NCBI GenBank assembly: GCA_030753015.1
Contig: JASMDC010000018.1
Location: 8,455 to 72,454 of the forward strand
Direction of reading: 5' to 3'
DNA length: 64,000 bases
Source of the DNA: Candidatus Undinarchaeales archaeon
GTDB lineage: Archaea > SpSt-1190 > JASMDC01
Position 1 is the stretch's first letter; each line of letters begins with the position of its first letter. The translations under genes were made by a program, and so were the position numbers. The notes beneath the pieces were generated by a model. That model was not told the DNA's origin. It saw only the letters and a program-made list of their open reading frames with translations, and did no database searches. Shown one piece after another: positions 1-7,327 of this stretch.

Positions 1-1
1 C

Positions 2-1564
2 GGCCTCAAGGTCCCTGACGAGCTCTTCGTAATGCGAAAGAGCGTTGTCGATGGGAGCAACACCTCTGGATTCCAGCGCACCTGCCAGATAGGCATCCAG
101 ACCGAGGGATCAGTGCTCGAGACCACCAAGGTACCCGTCCGCATCGAGTCCCTCTTCATCGAAGAGGAGGCGGCCAAGATCGATAACAAGCGGTCCAAGG
201 GCCGGACGAGGCACTTCAGCCTCTCGCGTCTCTCCATCCCGCTCGTGGAGCTGGGTACATGCCCCGACATCGTGGATCCCGAGCACGCACGGGAGGTCGC
301 AGAGACCATAGGGCTCATGCTCCGAGCGACCGGTGCCATGAAACGTGGCATTGGGACAATCCGGCAGGACGTGAACATATCCATCTTCGGAGGGGCGCGT
401 ATCGAGGTCAAAGGATGGCAGGACCTGCGCTCCCTCTCCAAGCTCGTGGAGAACGAGACCACACGACAGGAGTCCCTGCTCAAGCTCATGGACGAGCTGA
501 AGGCCGCTGGGCTCGACAAGATACCCGGCGATGTTCTGGACGTCACCGAAACGTTCGCGAACGTGAAGACGAAGTTCCTGGCAAAGCTCATCAAGGACGG
601 TGGTCGCGTCGTGGCGACCCGACTCCCCGGATTCGATGGTAGGCTGAAGAAGGAGGTATGCACCGGACGCACACTCGGTCGGGAGTTGGCCGATTACGCC
701 GTTGCGGTAGGGGTCGGTGGCATCATCCATTCCGACGAGGATCTGAAGAAGTACGGCCTCGTCAAGGAGTTCTCCACCCTTCGCTCATCCCTTTCTGCTA
801 GCGAGAGCGACCTGGTGCTCATCGCCGCGGGCCCCGATGTCGTCGCCCGCAAGGCAGTGGACGCGGTCGTCGAGCGTGCCCGTTACCTTCTGGTGGGCAT
901 CCCCGAGGAGACCCGGGCACCTAACTACGATGACGCCACGACATCCTATGCTCGCCCCCTCCCGGGGGCCAAGCGGATGTACCCTGAGACGGACCTGCCA
1001 CCCCTTGCGGTCACAGAACTGATGTTACAGGAAGCGGAGGACGACCTTCCCGAGACCCCGGTCCAGCGAAAGAAGCGCTATCTGGGGATTGGGCTGTCCG
1101 ACGACCTCGCCGGGCAGCTCATCCGCTCGCGACACATGTTCCTCTTCGACAAGGCCGTGGAGCGTTTTGACATCAATCCCACCGTGGCCGCGTCGATCCT
1201 CACGACCATCGTGGTCGAGGTCCGGCGTAAGGACGGGGTGGACACGGACGAGATCGATGAGGATGGCTTCATGGAGCTCTTCGACATGCTCGCCGAAGGG
1301 AAGCTCGCAAAGGAGGCGATACCACGGGCGCTTGTCTGCTTGGCGAAGGGTGAGCCCATCGAAGTGGAAAACGTCTCCGGAGGCGAGCTTGATACAATCG
1401 TCGACCGTATCTTCACCGAGAAGGCAGGCATTATTGAGGCAAAGGGGGAGCGCGCGTTCGCCCCGCTCATGGGCCTTGCCATGAAGGAGGTACGAGGGAA
1501 GGTCGATGGCAAGCTCGTCGCCCAGGCGATACGTCAACGCCTCCAGGCTGCCCTGAAGGGCTAG
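2..1564 (+). CDS. gatE: Glutamyl-tRNA(Gln) amidotransferase subunit E, 5'-truncated by window edge
   Basis: GatE with GatD (not in this window) converts Glu-tRNA(Gln) to Gln-tRNA(Gln) in the archaeal cytoplasm. The frame is open from base 2 with no believable start, so the N-terminus lies outside the window; about 520 residues are visible. Seen directly: the GatB/GatE signature GSNTSGFQRT near the visible start, a long catalytic/kinase-like region (GTCPDIVDPEHA, MKRGIGTIRQDVN), an inserted GAD-type domain (LPGFDGRL, GRELADYAVA) and the helical YqeY-like tail that binds tRNA. The GAD insertion separates GatE from bacterial GatB. The ATG at base 32 is internal to the conserved region and is not the start. 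The following gene has its own TATA box, so gatE probably ends its transcript here. Confidence 0.95.
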   Translation, partial: GLKVPDELFVMRKSVVDGSNTSGFQRTCQIGIQTEGSVLETTKVPVRIESLFIEEEAAKIDNKRSKGRTRHFSLSRLSIPLVELGTCPDIVDPEHAREVAETIGLMLRATGAMKRGIGTIRQDVNISIFGGARIEVKGWQDLRSLSKLVENETTRQESLLKLMDELKAAGLDKIPGDVLDVTETFANVKTKFLAKLIKDGGRVVATRLPGFDGRLKKEVCTGRTLGRELADYAVAVGVGGIIHSDEDLKKYGLVKEFSTLRSSLSASESDLVLIAAGPDVVARKAVDAVVERARYLLVGIPEETRAPNYDDATTSYARPLPGAKRMYPETDLPPLAVTELMLQEAEDDLPETPVQRKKRYLGIGLSDDLAGQLIRSRHMFLFDKAVERFDINPTVAASILTTIVVEVRRKDGVDTDEIDEDGFMELFDMLAEGKLAKEAIPRALVCLAKGEPIEVENVSGGELDTIVDRIFTEKAGIIEAKGERAFAPLMGLAMKEVRGKVDGKLVAQAIRQRLQAALKG

Positions 1565-1588
1565 TTTGATCCCCGCACCCCCAGAAAG

Positions 1589-1596
1589 CTATATAA
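1589..1596 (+). promoter_or_regulatory. TATA box for the pilin-like gene
   Basis: The sequence CTATATAA lies 28-35 bp upstream of the ATG at 1624, so transcription would start at or just before the start codon. This is the normal archaeal TATA geometry. Only a weak AAGG precedes the ATG. Confidence 0.6.
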
Positions 1597-1623
1597 TCCG
1601 ACAGTGCCTAGGTACTAATAAGG

Positions 1624-2136
1624 ATGATGCGGCGGCGGATGATATACGGCACACGCGCTCAAGCGCCGGTCATAGGTGCGCTCCTCATGACGTTCATCTC
1701 CATCATGGTGTTCGGGGTGCTGTATAACGCCTATAATTACCTGGGCCAACTCATCGCTCGAGAGTGGAGCAATAAGCAGGAGGACATCGTTCGGGAGCGG
1801 GACCTGGACATCGTGTGGATCGGTCCGGGTCACGACAACAAGCTCTCAATCTATCTTAAGAACCTCAGCGAGAACGATCTCACTGACCTCACCATCGATG
1901 TGGGAGGGGATCTGGAGAGCGTCAAACGTATCGATACGGGGCAGGTCCTGGAACGTGGTGTAACCAAGTCCATCCCACTGTGCGACAAGGAAGGGTGGTG
2001 CCTGGAGCTAGAGCCGGGCAAGCACATCATACACGTGAGCTCCGCCCAAGGTGTGGAGTACAGGGAGGACCTTGTTCTTGACCTGGTGAACCTCAACCTC
2101 ACGGACCTGACGGTGGAGACCAAGACCACGACCTGA
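1624..2136 (+). CDS. Archaeal type IV pilin-like / archaellin-N-like secreted protein
   Basis: A 170-residue protein with a basic N-terminus (MMRRRMIYGTRAQ) followed by one hydrophobic helix (about residues 14-36, starting APVIGALLMTF) and then an all-soluble domain. A short charged segment ahead of a single N-terminal hydrophobic helix is the layout of archaeal class III (type IV pilin-like) signal peptides, so it may be processed by a prepilin peptidase or stay anchored. The soluble part is rich in alternating hydrophobic residues (LSIYLKNLSENDLTDLTI), consistent with a beta-sandwich like FlaF/FlaG, and has two Cys that could pair. No pilus assembly ATPase is nearby. It has its own TATA box. 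The family assignment is inference from architecture. Confidence 0.55.
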   Translation: MMRRRMIYGTRAQAPVIGALLMTFISIMVFGVLYNAYNYLGQLIAREWSNKQEDIVRERDLDIVWIGPGHDNKLSIYLKNLSENDLTDLTIDVGGDLESVKRIDTGQVLERGVTKSIPLCDKEGWCLELEPGKHIIHVSSAQGVEYREDLVLDLVNLNLTDLTVETKTTT

Positions 2137-2141
2137 TCGGT

Positions 2142-3347
2142 CTACACGCCCGCCCGCACCCATGCCCTTTCCCGTGCAAGTCTGGCACGCTCTTCAAGGT
2201 TCTCCGCTTCCGTGACACGTCCGGTCGCTTGGTAGAGCTCGGCCAGATTCTCGAGCAGGTCGGCAACGAGATGATGATCGGGTCCAAGGGTCGCTTCCCA
2301 GATCGCCAAGGCCCTTAGATAGAACCTCTCTCCTTCAGCGAACCTCCCTTGTGCTCGGTAGAGGATGGCGAGGTTCTCCAGAGTTGTTGCGACATCGGGA
2401 TGGTCTGGCCCAAAGCGACGTTCACGGATGGTCAGAGCCTGCTGGAGCAGAGGCTCCGCATCCTCGAACTTGCCCATACCGCTCAGGAGCTCACCGATAT
2501 TGTTCAATGACGAGGCGACCTCCGGATGGTCCTGTCCGAAGGAGTGTGTCCTGATGGTCAGCGCTCGTTGGTAGAGGGGGAGTGCGTCGTCGAACCGGGC
2601 CATTCCCCGATAGAGCTTCGCGAGGTTGTTGAGCGAGGTCGCGACATCGGGATGGTCTGGCCCGAGGATGGTCTCACGGACGTTCAATGCCTCTAGGTAA
2701 AGTGGTTCGGCCTGGTCGTATCTGCCCCAGGCCCGATAGAGTTTGGCCTGGTTGTCGATAGCTGTAGCGACCTCCGGATGGTCCGGGCCATGGGCGGTCT
2801 TCAGGATGCCCACAGCCCTGACGTACAGGGGATCCGCTTCAGAGAACCGTCCAAGGACCGCGTACACAGCAGCTAGATTGTTGAGGGCCATTGCGACATC
2901 GAGGTCATCTACATCGGCCTCTTCCCAGATGGCAAGGGCCCGCAAATGAAGGGGGATAGTTTCGTGATACCGACCCTGCTGGTAGTACAGAGCAGCAAGG
3001 TTGTTGAGGCATGTGGCCACATCGGGGTGATGGGGCCCAAGGGACGACTCCCATATCGCCTTGGCCTCTAGGAAGTGCCCTTCGGCCTCGTCATACTTAC
3101 CGAGGACCTGCTCGTATTTCGCGAGATTGTTCAGCGAGACCGCCACGTCCGGGTGCGATGGGCCCTTGGAACGTCTGGCGAGCTCTACCATCCGCATCGC
3201 CAGAGAGGCAGCTTCACCGTACCGTCCCTGTTCCGCACGTATGGACGCCTCCACACCAAGCTCGTTCCACGTGGCCCCCTCTCCCGTATAGAGCGACATA
3301 ACTAGGACGACTACTAGAACGATCGGGATGGCCTCTTTTCTGCGCAT
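2142..3347 (-). CDS. Secreted tetratricopeptide (kinesin-light-chain-type TPR) repeat protein
   Basis: A 401-residue protein. Residues 1-25 are a signal peptide (MRRKEAIPIVLVVVLVMSL). The rest is eight tandem 42-residue TPR units plus a partial ninth, each of the form G-RY-EAE-LY-RAL-I-E--LGPDHPDVA-SLNNLA-LY. The 42-residue period and the GPDHPDVA core identify the TPR_10/TPR_12 type seen in kinesin light chain and NB-ARC regulators. TPR arrays are protein-binding scaffolds; with a signal peptide this one probably acts outside the membrane. It converges on the pilin-like gene, with 5 bp between the two stops. The start is supported by an AGGTG Shine-Dalgarno 9 bp upstream, directly after the stop of a possible small upstream ORF. 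The partner is unknown. Confidence 0.85.
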   Translation of the reverse strand: MRRKEAIPIVLVVVLVMSLYTGEGATWNELGVEASIRAEQGRYGEAASLAMRMVELARRSKGPSHPDVAVSLNNLAKYEQVLGKYDEAEGHFLEAKAIWESSLGPHHPDVATCLNNLAALYYQQGRYHETIPLHLRALAIWEEADVDDLDVAMALNNLAAVYAVLGRFSEADPLYVRAVGILKTAHGPDHPEVATAIDNQAKLYRAWGRYDQAEPLYLEALNVRETILGPDHPDVATSLNNLAKLYRGMARFDDALPLYQRALTIRTHSFGQDHPEVASSLNNIGELLSGMGKFEDAEPLLQQALTIRERRFGPDHPDVATTLENLAILYRAQGRFAEGERFYLRALAIWEATLGPDHHLVADLLENLAELYQATGRVTEAENLEERARLARERAWVRAGV

Positions 3348-3358
3348 AGTCCGACACC

Positions 3359-3424
3359 TTACGGCAGCGCTAGGGCGAGGGCCCTCACGCTCATCATGAG
3401 CAGAATGAATATCGCGGCCATCAT
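3359..3424 (-). CDS. Possible small hydrophobic upstream ORF (21 aa)
   Basis: An ATG-ATG ORF encodes a short, very hydrophobic peptide (MMAAIFILLMMSVRALALAL). Its TAA stop touches the AGGTG Shine-Dalgarno of the TPR gene, the arrangement expected for translational coupling. The frame stays open upstream without an ATG and would add a basic segment (QRYRLSKRD), so a longer protein from a non-ATG start is possible. The only good TATA box for the TPR gene is near 3505-3513, which would put this ORF inside the transcript. Coding status is uncertain. Confidence 0.3.
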   Translation of the reverse strand: MMAAIFILLMMSVRALALALP

Positions 3425-3504
3425 CGAGACGGTATCCCTCTTGGATAGGCGATATCGCTGATCGAGTAAGTTATTGCAGAGGCTGGGCGTGGCTCGTTCC
3501 TCCG

Positions 3505-3513
3505 TATATTTAT
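3505..3513 (-). promoter_or_regulatory. Probable TATA box upstream of the TPR gene
   Basis: On the minus strand the sequence reads GGATAAATATACGG, a good archaeal TATA box in an otherwise GC-rich spacer. It is far (about 160 bp) from the TPR start, so it implies a leader that contains the small ORF at 3359-3424. Bases 3514-3697 show no convincing gene. Confidence 0.4.
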
Positions 3514-3697
3514 CCAATCTCTACCGGTATAAGAGGCTTGGGGAGAATGTTTTCAGGACCGTCTGCACGGTCGCGTAAGGTCATTCCATTCTAGCTGAAA
3601 CGGGCGGATTATCTCCCCTACCTTTCCAAGAGAGAAAGAAAACCTTAAACGACAATATTGGGGACGAATAGGGATTTATTCATAATTCAGAGTGTGA

Positions 3698-3720
3698 CGG
3701 GCCGCCCCTGGAACGGCCCG
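3698..3720 (-). terminator. Stem-loop downstream of the 3733-5148 gene
   Basis: CGGGCCG at 3698-3704 pairs with CGGCCCG at 3714-3720 around a 9-base loop, 13 bp beyond the stop of the minus-strand membrane protein gene. It has no strong T-tract, so it may be a transcript-end hairpin rather than a true intrinsic terminator. Confidence 0.35.
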
Positions 3721-3732
3721 CCATAATTACTC

Positions 3733-5148
3733 TTATTCCTCTACCTTGGCGGGCTCGGGCTCTGGTTGTGGTTCCGGCTTCTTCTCCTTCTTCTTACCCT
3801 TGCCCGTGAGGAAGAAGCCCATTATCGAGTTGGCATAGGAAACGGCGCCGATGAGGACCAGCCCGATACCGCCCATCGTTCGCTTCTCCAGACTGATCTT
3901 CACCTGGTCGCGGATGTTGCTGATGTAGATCTTGGACACGCCAAGAGCGATGCGGCTCTCAAGTTTCTCACCCTCCATCCGACTCATGATGGGCCCGTCG
4001 TCATCGAGGATCGCGGTGACCTTCGTGCCCAGCTTCATGAACCCGAAGAGCAGCACACCGGCGATCATCAGTGCGATGCCGAAGTACTTGAAGGCGTCCT
4101 TGAACCCTGTAGAGATGCTCAGGCTCAGCACCCCGTTGATGAGGAACAGTCCTCCTCCGAGGATGAGGTCGAGCACCACGAAGATGATGAGACCCGTCTT
4201 GAGCTTTCCGTTGAGCTCGGCAGGGGTCAGTTTATCGTTCACCAGGGGGAACACCATGGCGATGGGGCTTGACAGCAGGGGGAGGGCGATGGCGAAGATG
4301 GCCTCGGGGCCCCGCTCCTGGAACATCGCCTTGGGTTCGGAGAGCGAGCCGGAGAGGCCGAGGTTCATCTCCTTGTACTTCTTCGAGAAGTCAGCGGTCC
4401 CCTTCACGCTCGCCTGGAGTTCCTTGAACTTGGTGACCTGGGGATCGGTGATGTTCAGGATCGTGTCCGCGCCAAGGACCTTCCCAGCGGTCTGGATGCT
4501 GATAACGAGGGTATCGCCCAAAGCGTTCCCGTAGAGGTTCTCAACCTTCTCATCCATGCCCTTCTTCGCACCGGGCTCGGTAAGCTCGGCCTCGCGGATC
4601 GCGGCTAGCTGAATCTGAGCTACGAGCTCCTTTTTGATCTCCTCGGTATCGCTCTCCTCGATCATCTTCCTGGAAAGCAGCTGTTTCTGCTCGCTCGTCA
4701 GCTCGAGCTTGTCGACACCCAGCTTATTGTGCAGGTCCTTCGCCGCAAGCTCCTCTTCCATCTTGTCGAAGAGGATGGTGCCCACGGCTGTGTTCACCTT
4801 ATCCTTATCAGACTCGGCTATCCCCTCCACGAGGTCAGTCTTCGTCTGACCCTCGAGCTCGAACTCGTCGTGCTCCGCGTCGATGGCGACGACGATGATG
4901 TCCACTATCTTCTCGAGGTCATCGTCCTGTATCAGTACATCGAGGCTCGCCTTCATGCTCCCCTCGGTGGAGAGGTAGAAGGCGAAGAACATCTCGGCAG
5001 TAAGCAACACTGTGATTATCAGCAACGCCGCAAGCATCATGTTCAGCATACCACGAACGAGCGAAACCACCACAACACCAAGCACGATTGCGAGCACGGC
5101 GGCCACAGCGATCATGAGCGGTCCGGACATCAGCATCTCAAGTCCCAT
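3733..5148 (-). CDS. Unrecognised multi-pass membrane protein with a large helical soluble domain
   Basis: A 471-residue protein I do not recognise. Two adjacent hydrophobic helices (about residues 12-32 and 36-57) are followed by about 215 acidic, mostly helical residues (60-275), then four more hydrophobic segments (about 278-298, 315-335, 350-372, 425-447) and a Lys/Pro/Glu-rich tail (KKKEKKPEPQPEPEP). The acidic domain has heptad-like Leu/Ile spacing without catalytic-looking motifs. The layout suggests a membrane scaffold or envelope protein, but no function is shown. It is monocistronic, with a TATA-like CCTTTAAAAAGG about 35 bp upstream and a stem-loop after the stop. Base use matches its neighbours. 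Confidence 0.7.
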   Translation of the reverse strand: MGLEMLMSGPLMIAVAAVLAIVLGVVVVSLVRGMLNMMLAALLIITVLLTAEMFFAFYLSTEGSMKASLDVLIQDDDLEKIVDIIVVAIDAEHDEFELEGQTKTDLVEGIAESDKDKVNTAVGTILFDKMEEELAAKDLHNKLGVDKLELTSEQKQLLSRKMIEESDTEEIKKELVAQIQLAAIREAELTEPGAKKGMDEKVENLYGNALGDTLVISIQTAGKVLGADTILNITDPQVTKFKELQASVKGTADFSKKYKEMNLGLSGSLSEPKAMFQERGPEAIFAIALPLLSSPIAMVFPLVNDKLTPAELNGKLKTGLIIFVVLDLILGGGLFLINGVLSLSISTGFKDAFKYFGIALMIAGVLLFGFMKLGTKVTAILDDDGPIMSRMEGEKLESRIALGVSKIYISNIRDQVKISLEKRTMGGIGLVLIGAVSYANSIMGFFLTGKGKKKEKKPEPQPEPEPAKVEE

Positions 5149-5180
5149 AGGATTGCACCGGCGGTCAAGGTAGGCGCTCT

Positions 5181-5192
5181 CCTTTAAAAAGG
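5181..5192 (-). promoter_or_regulatory. TATA box for the 3733-5148 membrane protein gene
   Basis: The palindrome-like CCTTTAAAAAGG sits 33-44 bp upstream of the minus-strand start at 5148, at archaeal TATA distance with a short leader. A second T-rich run at 5215-5220 points the other way. Confidence 0.5.
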
Positions 5193-5249
5193 TTCACCCG
5201 TCCGTGCCAAAAGGTTTTTTAACAGGCCGGTCTACCGTCCTTCCCGCGC

Positions 5250-5315
5250 GGATGATGAGGTGTAACACCCACTGACCTTGCCCGATGAAGAGTATTTCGC
5301 TAGCCTAGTCCGAAA
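5250..5315 (+). ncRNA. Candidate C/D-box guide sRNA (tentative)
   Basis: In a 240-bp gap between two minus-strand genes there is an ordered set of C/D-like boxes on the plus strand: a perfect C box ATGATGA (5252-5258), CTGA as D' after 13 bases (5272-5275), GATGAAG as a degenerate C' (5284-5290) and CCGA, not CTGA, as a weak terminal D (5310-5313). A T-rich TATA-like run (5215-5222) lies about 30 bp upstream. The archaeal C-D'-C'-D order and size (about 60 nt) fit, but the last box is non-consensus, the D'-C' spacer is long and no terminal stem is obvious. Chance occurrence is quite possible. The rest of 5193-5388 shows no gene. Confidence 0.25.
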
Positions 5316-5388
5316 GGGCGATGACAGCAAACTGTCTCTCTGAGATGTGCGGGGTATGACGAACGGTTGGTAGCTTTTGACGCGCGTC

Positions 5389-6003
5389 CTACCGAACTTT
5401 CAGTTCGACCTTACTTACTAGTCCCTCCACCCACGTCACCACGGCATGCCCCTCGGTGATGGGTGGTGTGTTCACCAACCAGGTATCAGTGGCCTCGTAC
5501 CGCATGATCTGTGGGCTGTGGACGTGGCCGGAAAGGGAGAGTGAGGGGGAGAGTGAGGCCACGAGGTGCGTGATAGTCGAACACCCTCGCCAGAGAGGGC
5601 GGGGCGACTCGTGGGTGAGGAGCACGTCGACGTGACCGGCCTCCTTCAGACGTGCTACTTCAGCCTTTCTGAAGTGACCACGCTTACGCGGTCGCTCGGC
5701 CCACACGCCCCCGAGAGCGCCAGCCGTGGCATCGAGCTCGGGGATCCGTGCGACCGTTCCCGATGGGATGAGGGTGAGCCCACGGAACGTCCGTCGACCG
5801 GTAAGGATATCGTCCACCTGTTGCCAATCCTCATGGTTCCCGGGGACAGCGTACACGGGGATTTCGGAGTCCCAGTACCCTTCGGCGTCACCGAGCACGA
5901 AGATGAGGTCGACGCGCTCGTCGGCAGCGGCTTCTCGGGCGAGATCGGCACGTCCATGGAGGTCCGAGCAGCATAGGATGCGGACCGTGTCGTTGCCTCC
6001 CAT
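5389..6003 (-). CDS. Calcineurin-like metallophosphoesterase
   Basis: A cytoplasmic metal-dependent phosphoesterase of the YfcE/MJ0936 type, substrate unknown. All five metal-site motifs are present in order: SDLHG, GDAEG, GNHE, LTHESP and SGHVHSP; the family binds two metal ions with these Asp, Asn and His residues. I place the start at the ATG at 6003 (MGGNDTVRILCC). The longer reading from 6054 would put the TATA box TATTTAAA inside the coding region, whereas from 6003 that box is about 40 bp upstream. The product is then about 204 residues, normal for the family. It diverges from hmgA, sharing the same TATA element. Confidence 0.85.
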   Translation of the reverse strand: MGGNDTVRILCCSDLHGRADLAREAAADERVDLIFVLGDAEGYWDSEIPVYAVPGNHEDWQQVDDILTGRRTFRGLTLIPSGTVARIPELDATAGALGGVWAERPRKRGHFRKAEVARLKEAGHVDVLLTHESPRPLWRGCSTITHLVASLSPSLSLSGHVHSPQIMRYEATDTWLVNTPPITEGHAVVTWVEGLVSKVELKVR

Positions 6004-6040
6004 ATCGGATCCCACCGCCGTAGGCGGCGCCCCGGGAACC

Positions 6041-6048
6041 TTTAAATA
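6041..6048. promoter_or_regulatory. Bidirectional TATA box between phosphoesterase and hmgA
   Basis: TTTAAATA reads as a TATA box in both directions. It is about 35 bp upstream of the hmgA ATG (6079) on the plus strand and about 40 bp upstream of the phosphoesterase ATG (6003) on the minus strand. No other AT-rich element lies in the gap, so the two genes probably share it. Confidence 0.6.
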
Positions 6049-6078
6049 TCTCACGACATCTGCTCAGGACGAAGCAAC

Positions 6079-7323
6079 ATGGAAGATTCAGAACTCATCA
6101 AGAAGGTCGCAACGGGCGAGGTCAGACTCCACCAAGTCGAGGGTCTTGTGGACGGCGACATCGACCGCGCCACCGAGATCCGACGGGTCGCCCTCGAACA
6201 GGCCTTAGGAGTTTCCCTCGAGAACTTGGGCTCCAGCGCGATCGAGATGAGCATCACACGTGCCAGGAACGTCGAGAATGCCATAGGGTGGACACAGATC
6301 CCCACCGGGATAGCTGGCCCGATCAAGGTCACGGGCGAGTATGCCGACGGTAACTACTATCTGCCCATGGCCACGACCGAGGGCGCGCTGCTGGCCTCGG
6401 TGGCCCGGGGCTGCTCGGCCATCTCCAAGTCCGGCGGCGCTACGGCCCGCGTGCTCCGCTCCCTGATGACACGTGCTCCTGTGATGAAGGTGCCGGACAC
6501 CGACCATGCCGTACAGCTCAAGCGATGGATCGAGGAGAACTTCGACAAGGTGGCGGCGGCCTTCAAGGGTGACGAGCCCTTTGTATGGCTGCGGGAACTA
6601 AAGATCTGGATCGTCGGGCGGAACGTGTTCATCAGGTTCCTTGCCGATCCTGCTGATGCCATGGGCATGAACATGATCTCGAAAGGGAGCCGTGCTGCCT
6701 GTGACTTCATCAGCGAGCACAATCCTTACGCCATCCTCATCGCCACCTCCGGGAACCTCTGCGTCGACAAGAAGCCCTCGGCAATGAACTGGATCGAGGG
6801 AAGGGGCAAGACCGTCCAGGCCGATGTGATCCTTCCCCGGGAGATCGTCCAGAAGATGTTCAAATGCACGCCCGAGGCCCTCTCGGACGTGGCCTACCGG
6901 AAGCTGTACATAGGTGGCGCTCAGGCCGCGGCCTACGGCTTCAATGCGCACGTGGCGAACATCATCGCGGCTCTCTTCATCGCAACGGGACAGGATCCCG
7001 CCCAGGTCGTGGAATCGTCCATGTCGATGGTCACAGCCGAGGTTACGGATGAAGGTGACCTCTATGCCAGCATCACCCTTCCATCGCTCGAGGTCGCTAC
7101 ACTCGGTGGTGGGACAGGGCTCCCCACCCAGCTCGAGGCGCAGAACATCCTTGGATGCTCAGGTCCGAACACGAAGGACCCGGGCGCCAACGCCAAGAAA
7201 ATCGCCGAGATCTTCGCTGCAGCGGCCCTTGCCGGGGAACTTTCCCTTCTGGGCGCACTGGCTGCTGGCCATCTGGTAACAGCCCACGAACGCCTGGGAC
7301 GCGGCAACGTGACCAAGGAGTGA
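6079..7323 (+). CDS. hmgA: 3-hydroxy-3-methylglutaryl-CoA reductase (class I, NADPH)
   Basis: Reduces HMG-CoA to mevalonate, the committed step towards archaeal isoprenoid lipids. The 414-residue protein carries the class I signatures in order: ENAIGWTQIPTGIAGPI and MATTEGALLASVARGC (substrate loop with the catalytic Glu), the Lys-containing CVDKKPSAMNWIEGRGK, GGGTGLPTQ, and the C-terminal GHLVTAHERLGRGN with the catalytic His. It has no membrane anchor, as is usual for archaeal forms. It is the first gene of a tight run: the S16 protease starts 4 bp after the stop. Transcription should come from the shared TATA box at 6041. Confidence 0.97.
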   Translation: MEDSELIKKVATGEVRLHQVEGLVDGDIDRATEIRRVALEQALGVSLENLGSSAIEMSITRARNVENAIGWTQIPTGIAGPIKVTGEYADGNYYLPMATTEGALLASVARGCSAISKSGGATARVLRSLMTRAPVMKVPDTDHAVQLKRWIEENFDKVAAAFKGDEPFVWLRELKIWIVGRNVFIRFLADPADAMGMNMISKGSRAACDFISEHNPYAILIATSGNLCVDKKPSAMNWIEGRGKTVQADVILPREIVQKMFKCTPEALSDVAYRKLYIGGAQAAAYGFNAHVANIIAALFIATGQDPAQVVESSMSMVTAEVTDEGDLYASITLPSLEVATLGGGTGLPTQLEAQNILGCSGPNTKDPGANAKKIAEIFAAAALAGELSLLGALAAGHLVTAHERLGRGNVTKE

Positions 7324-7327
7324 GTTC

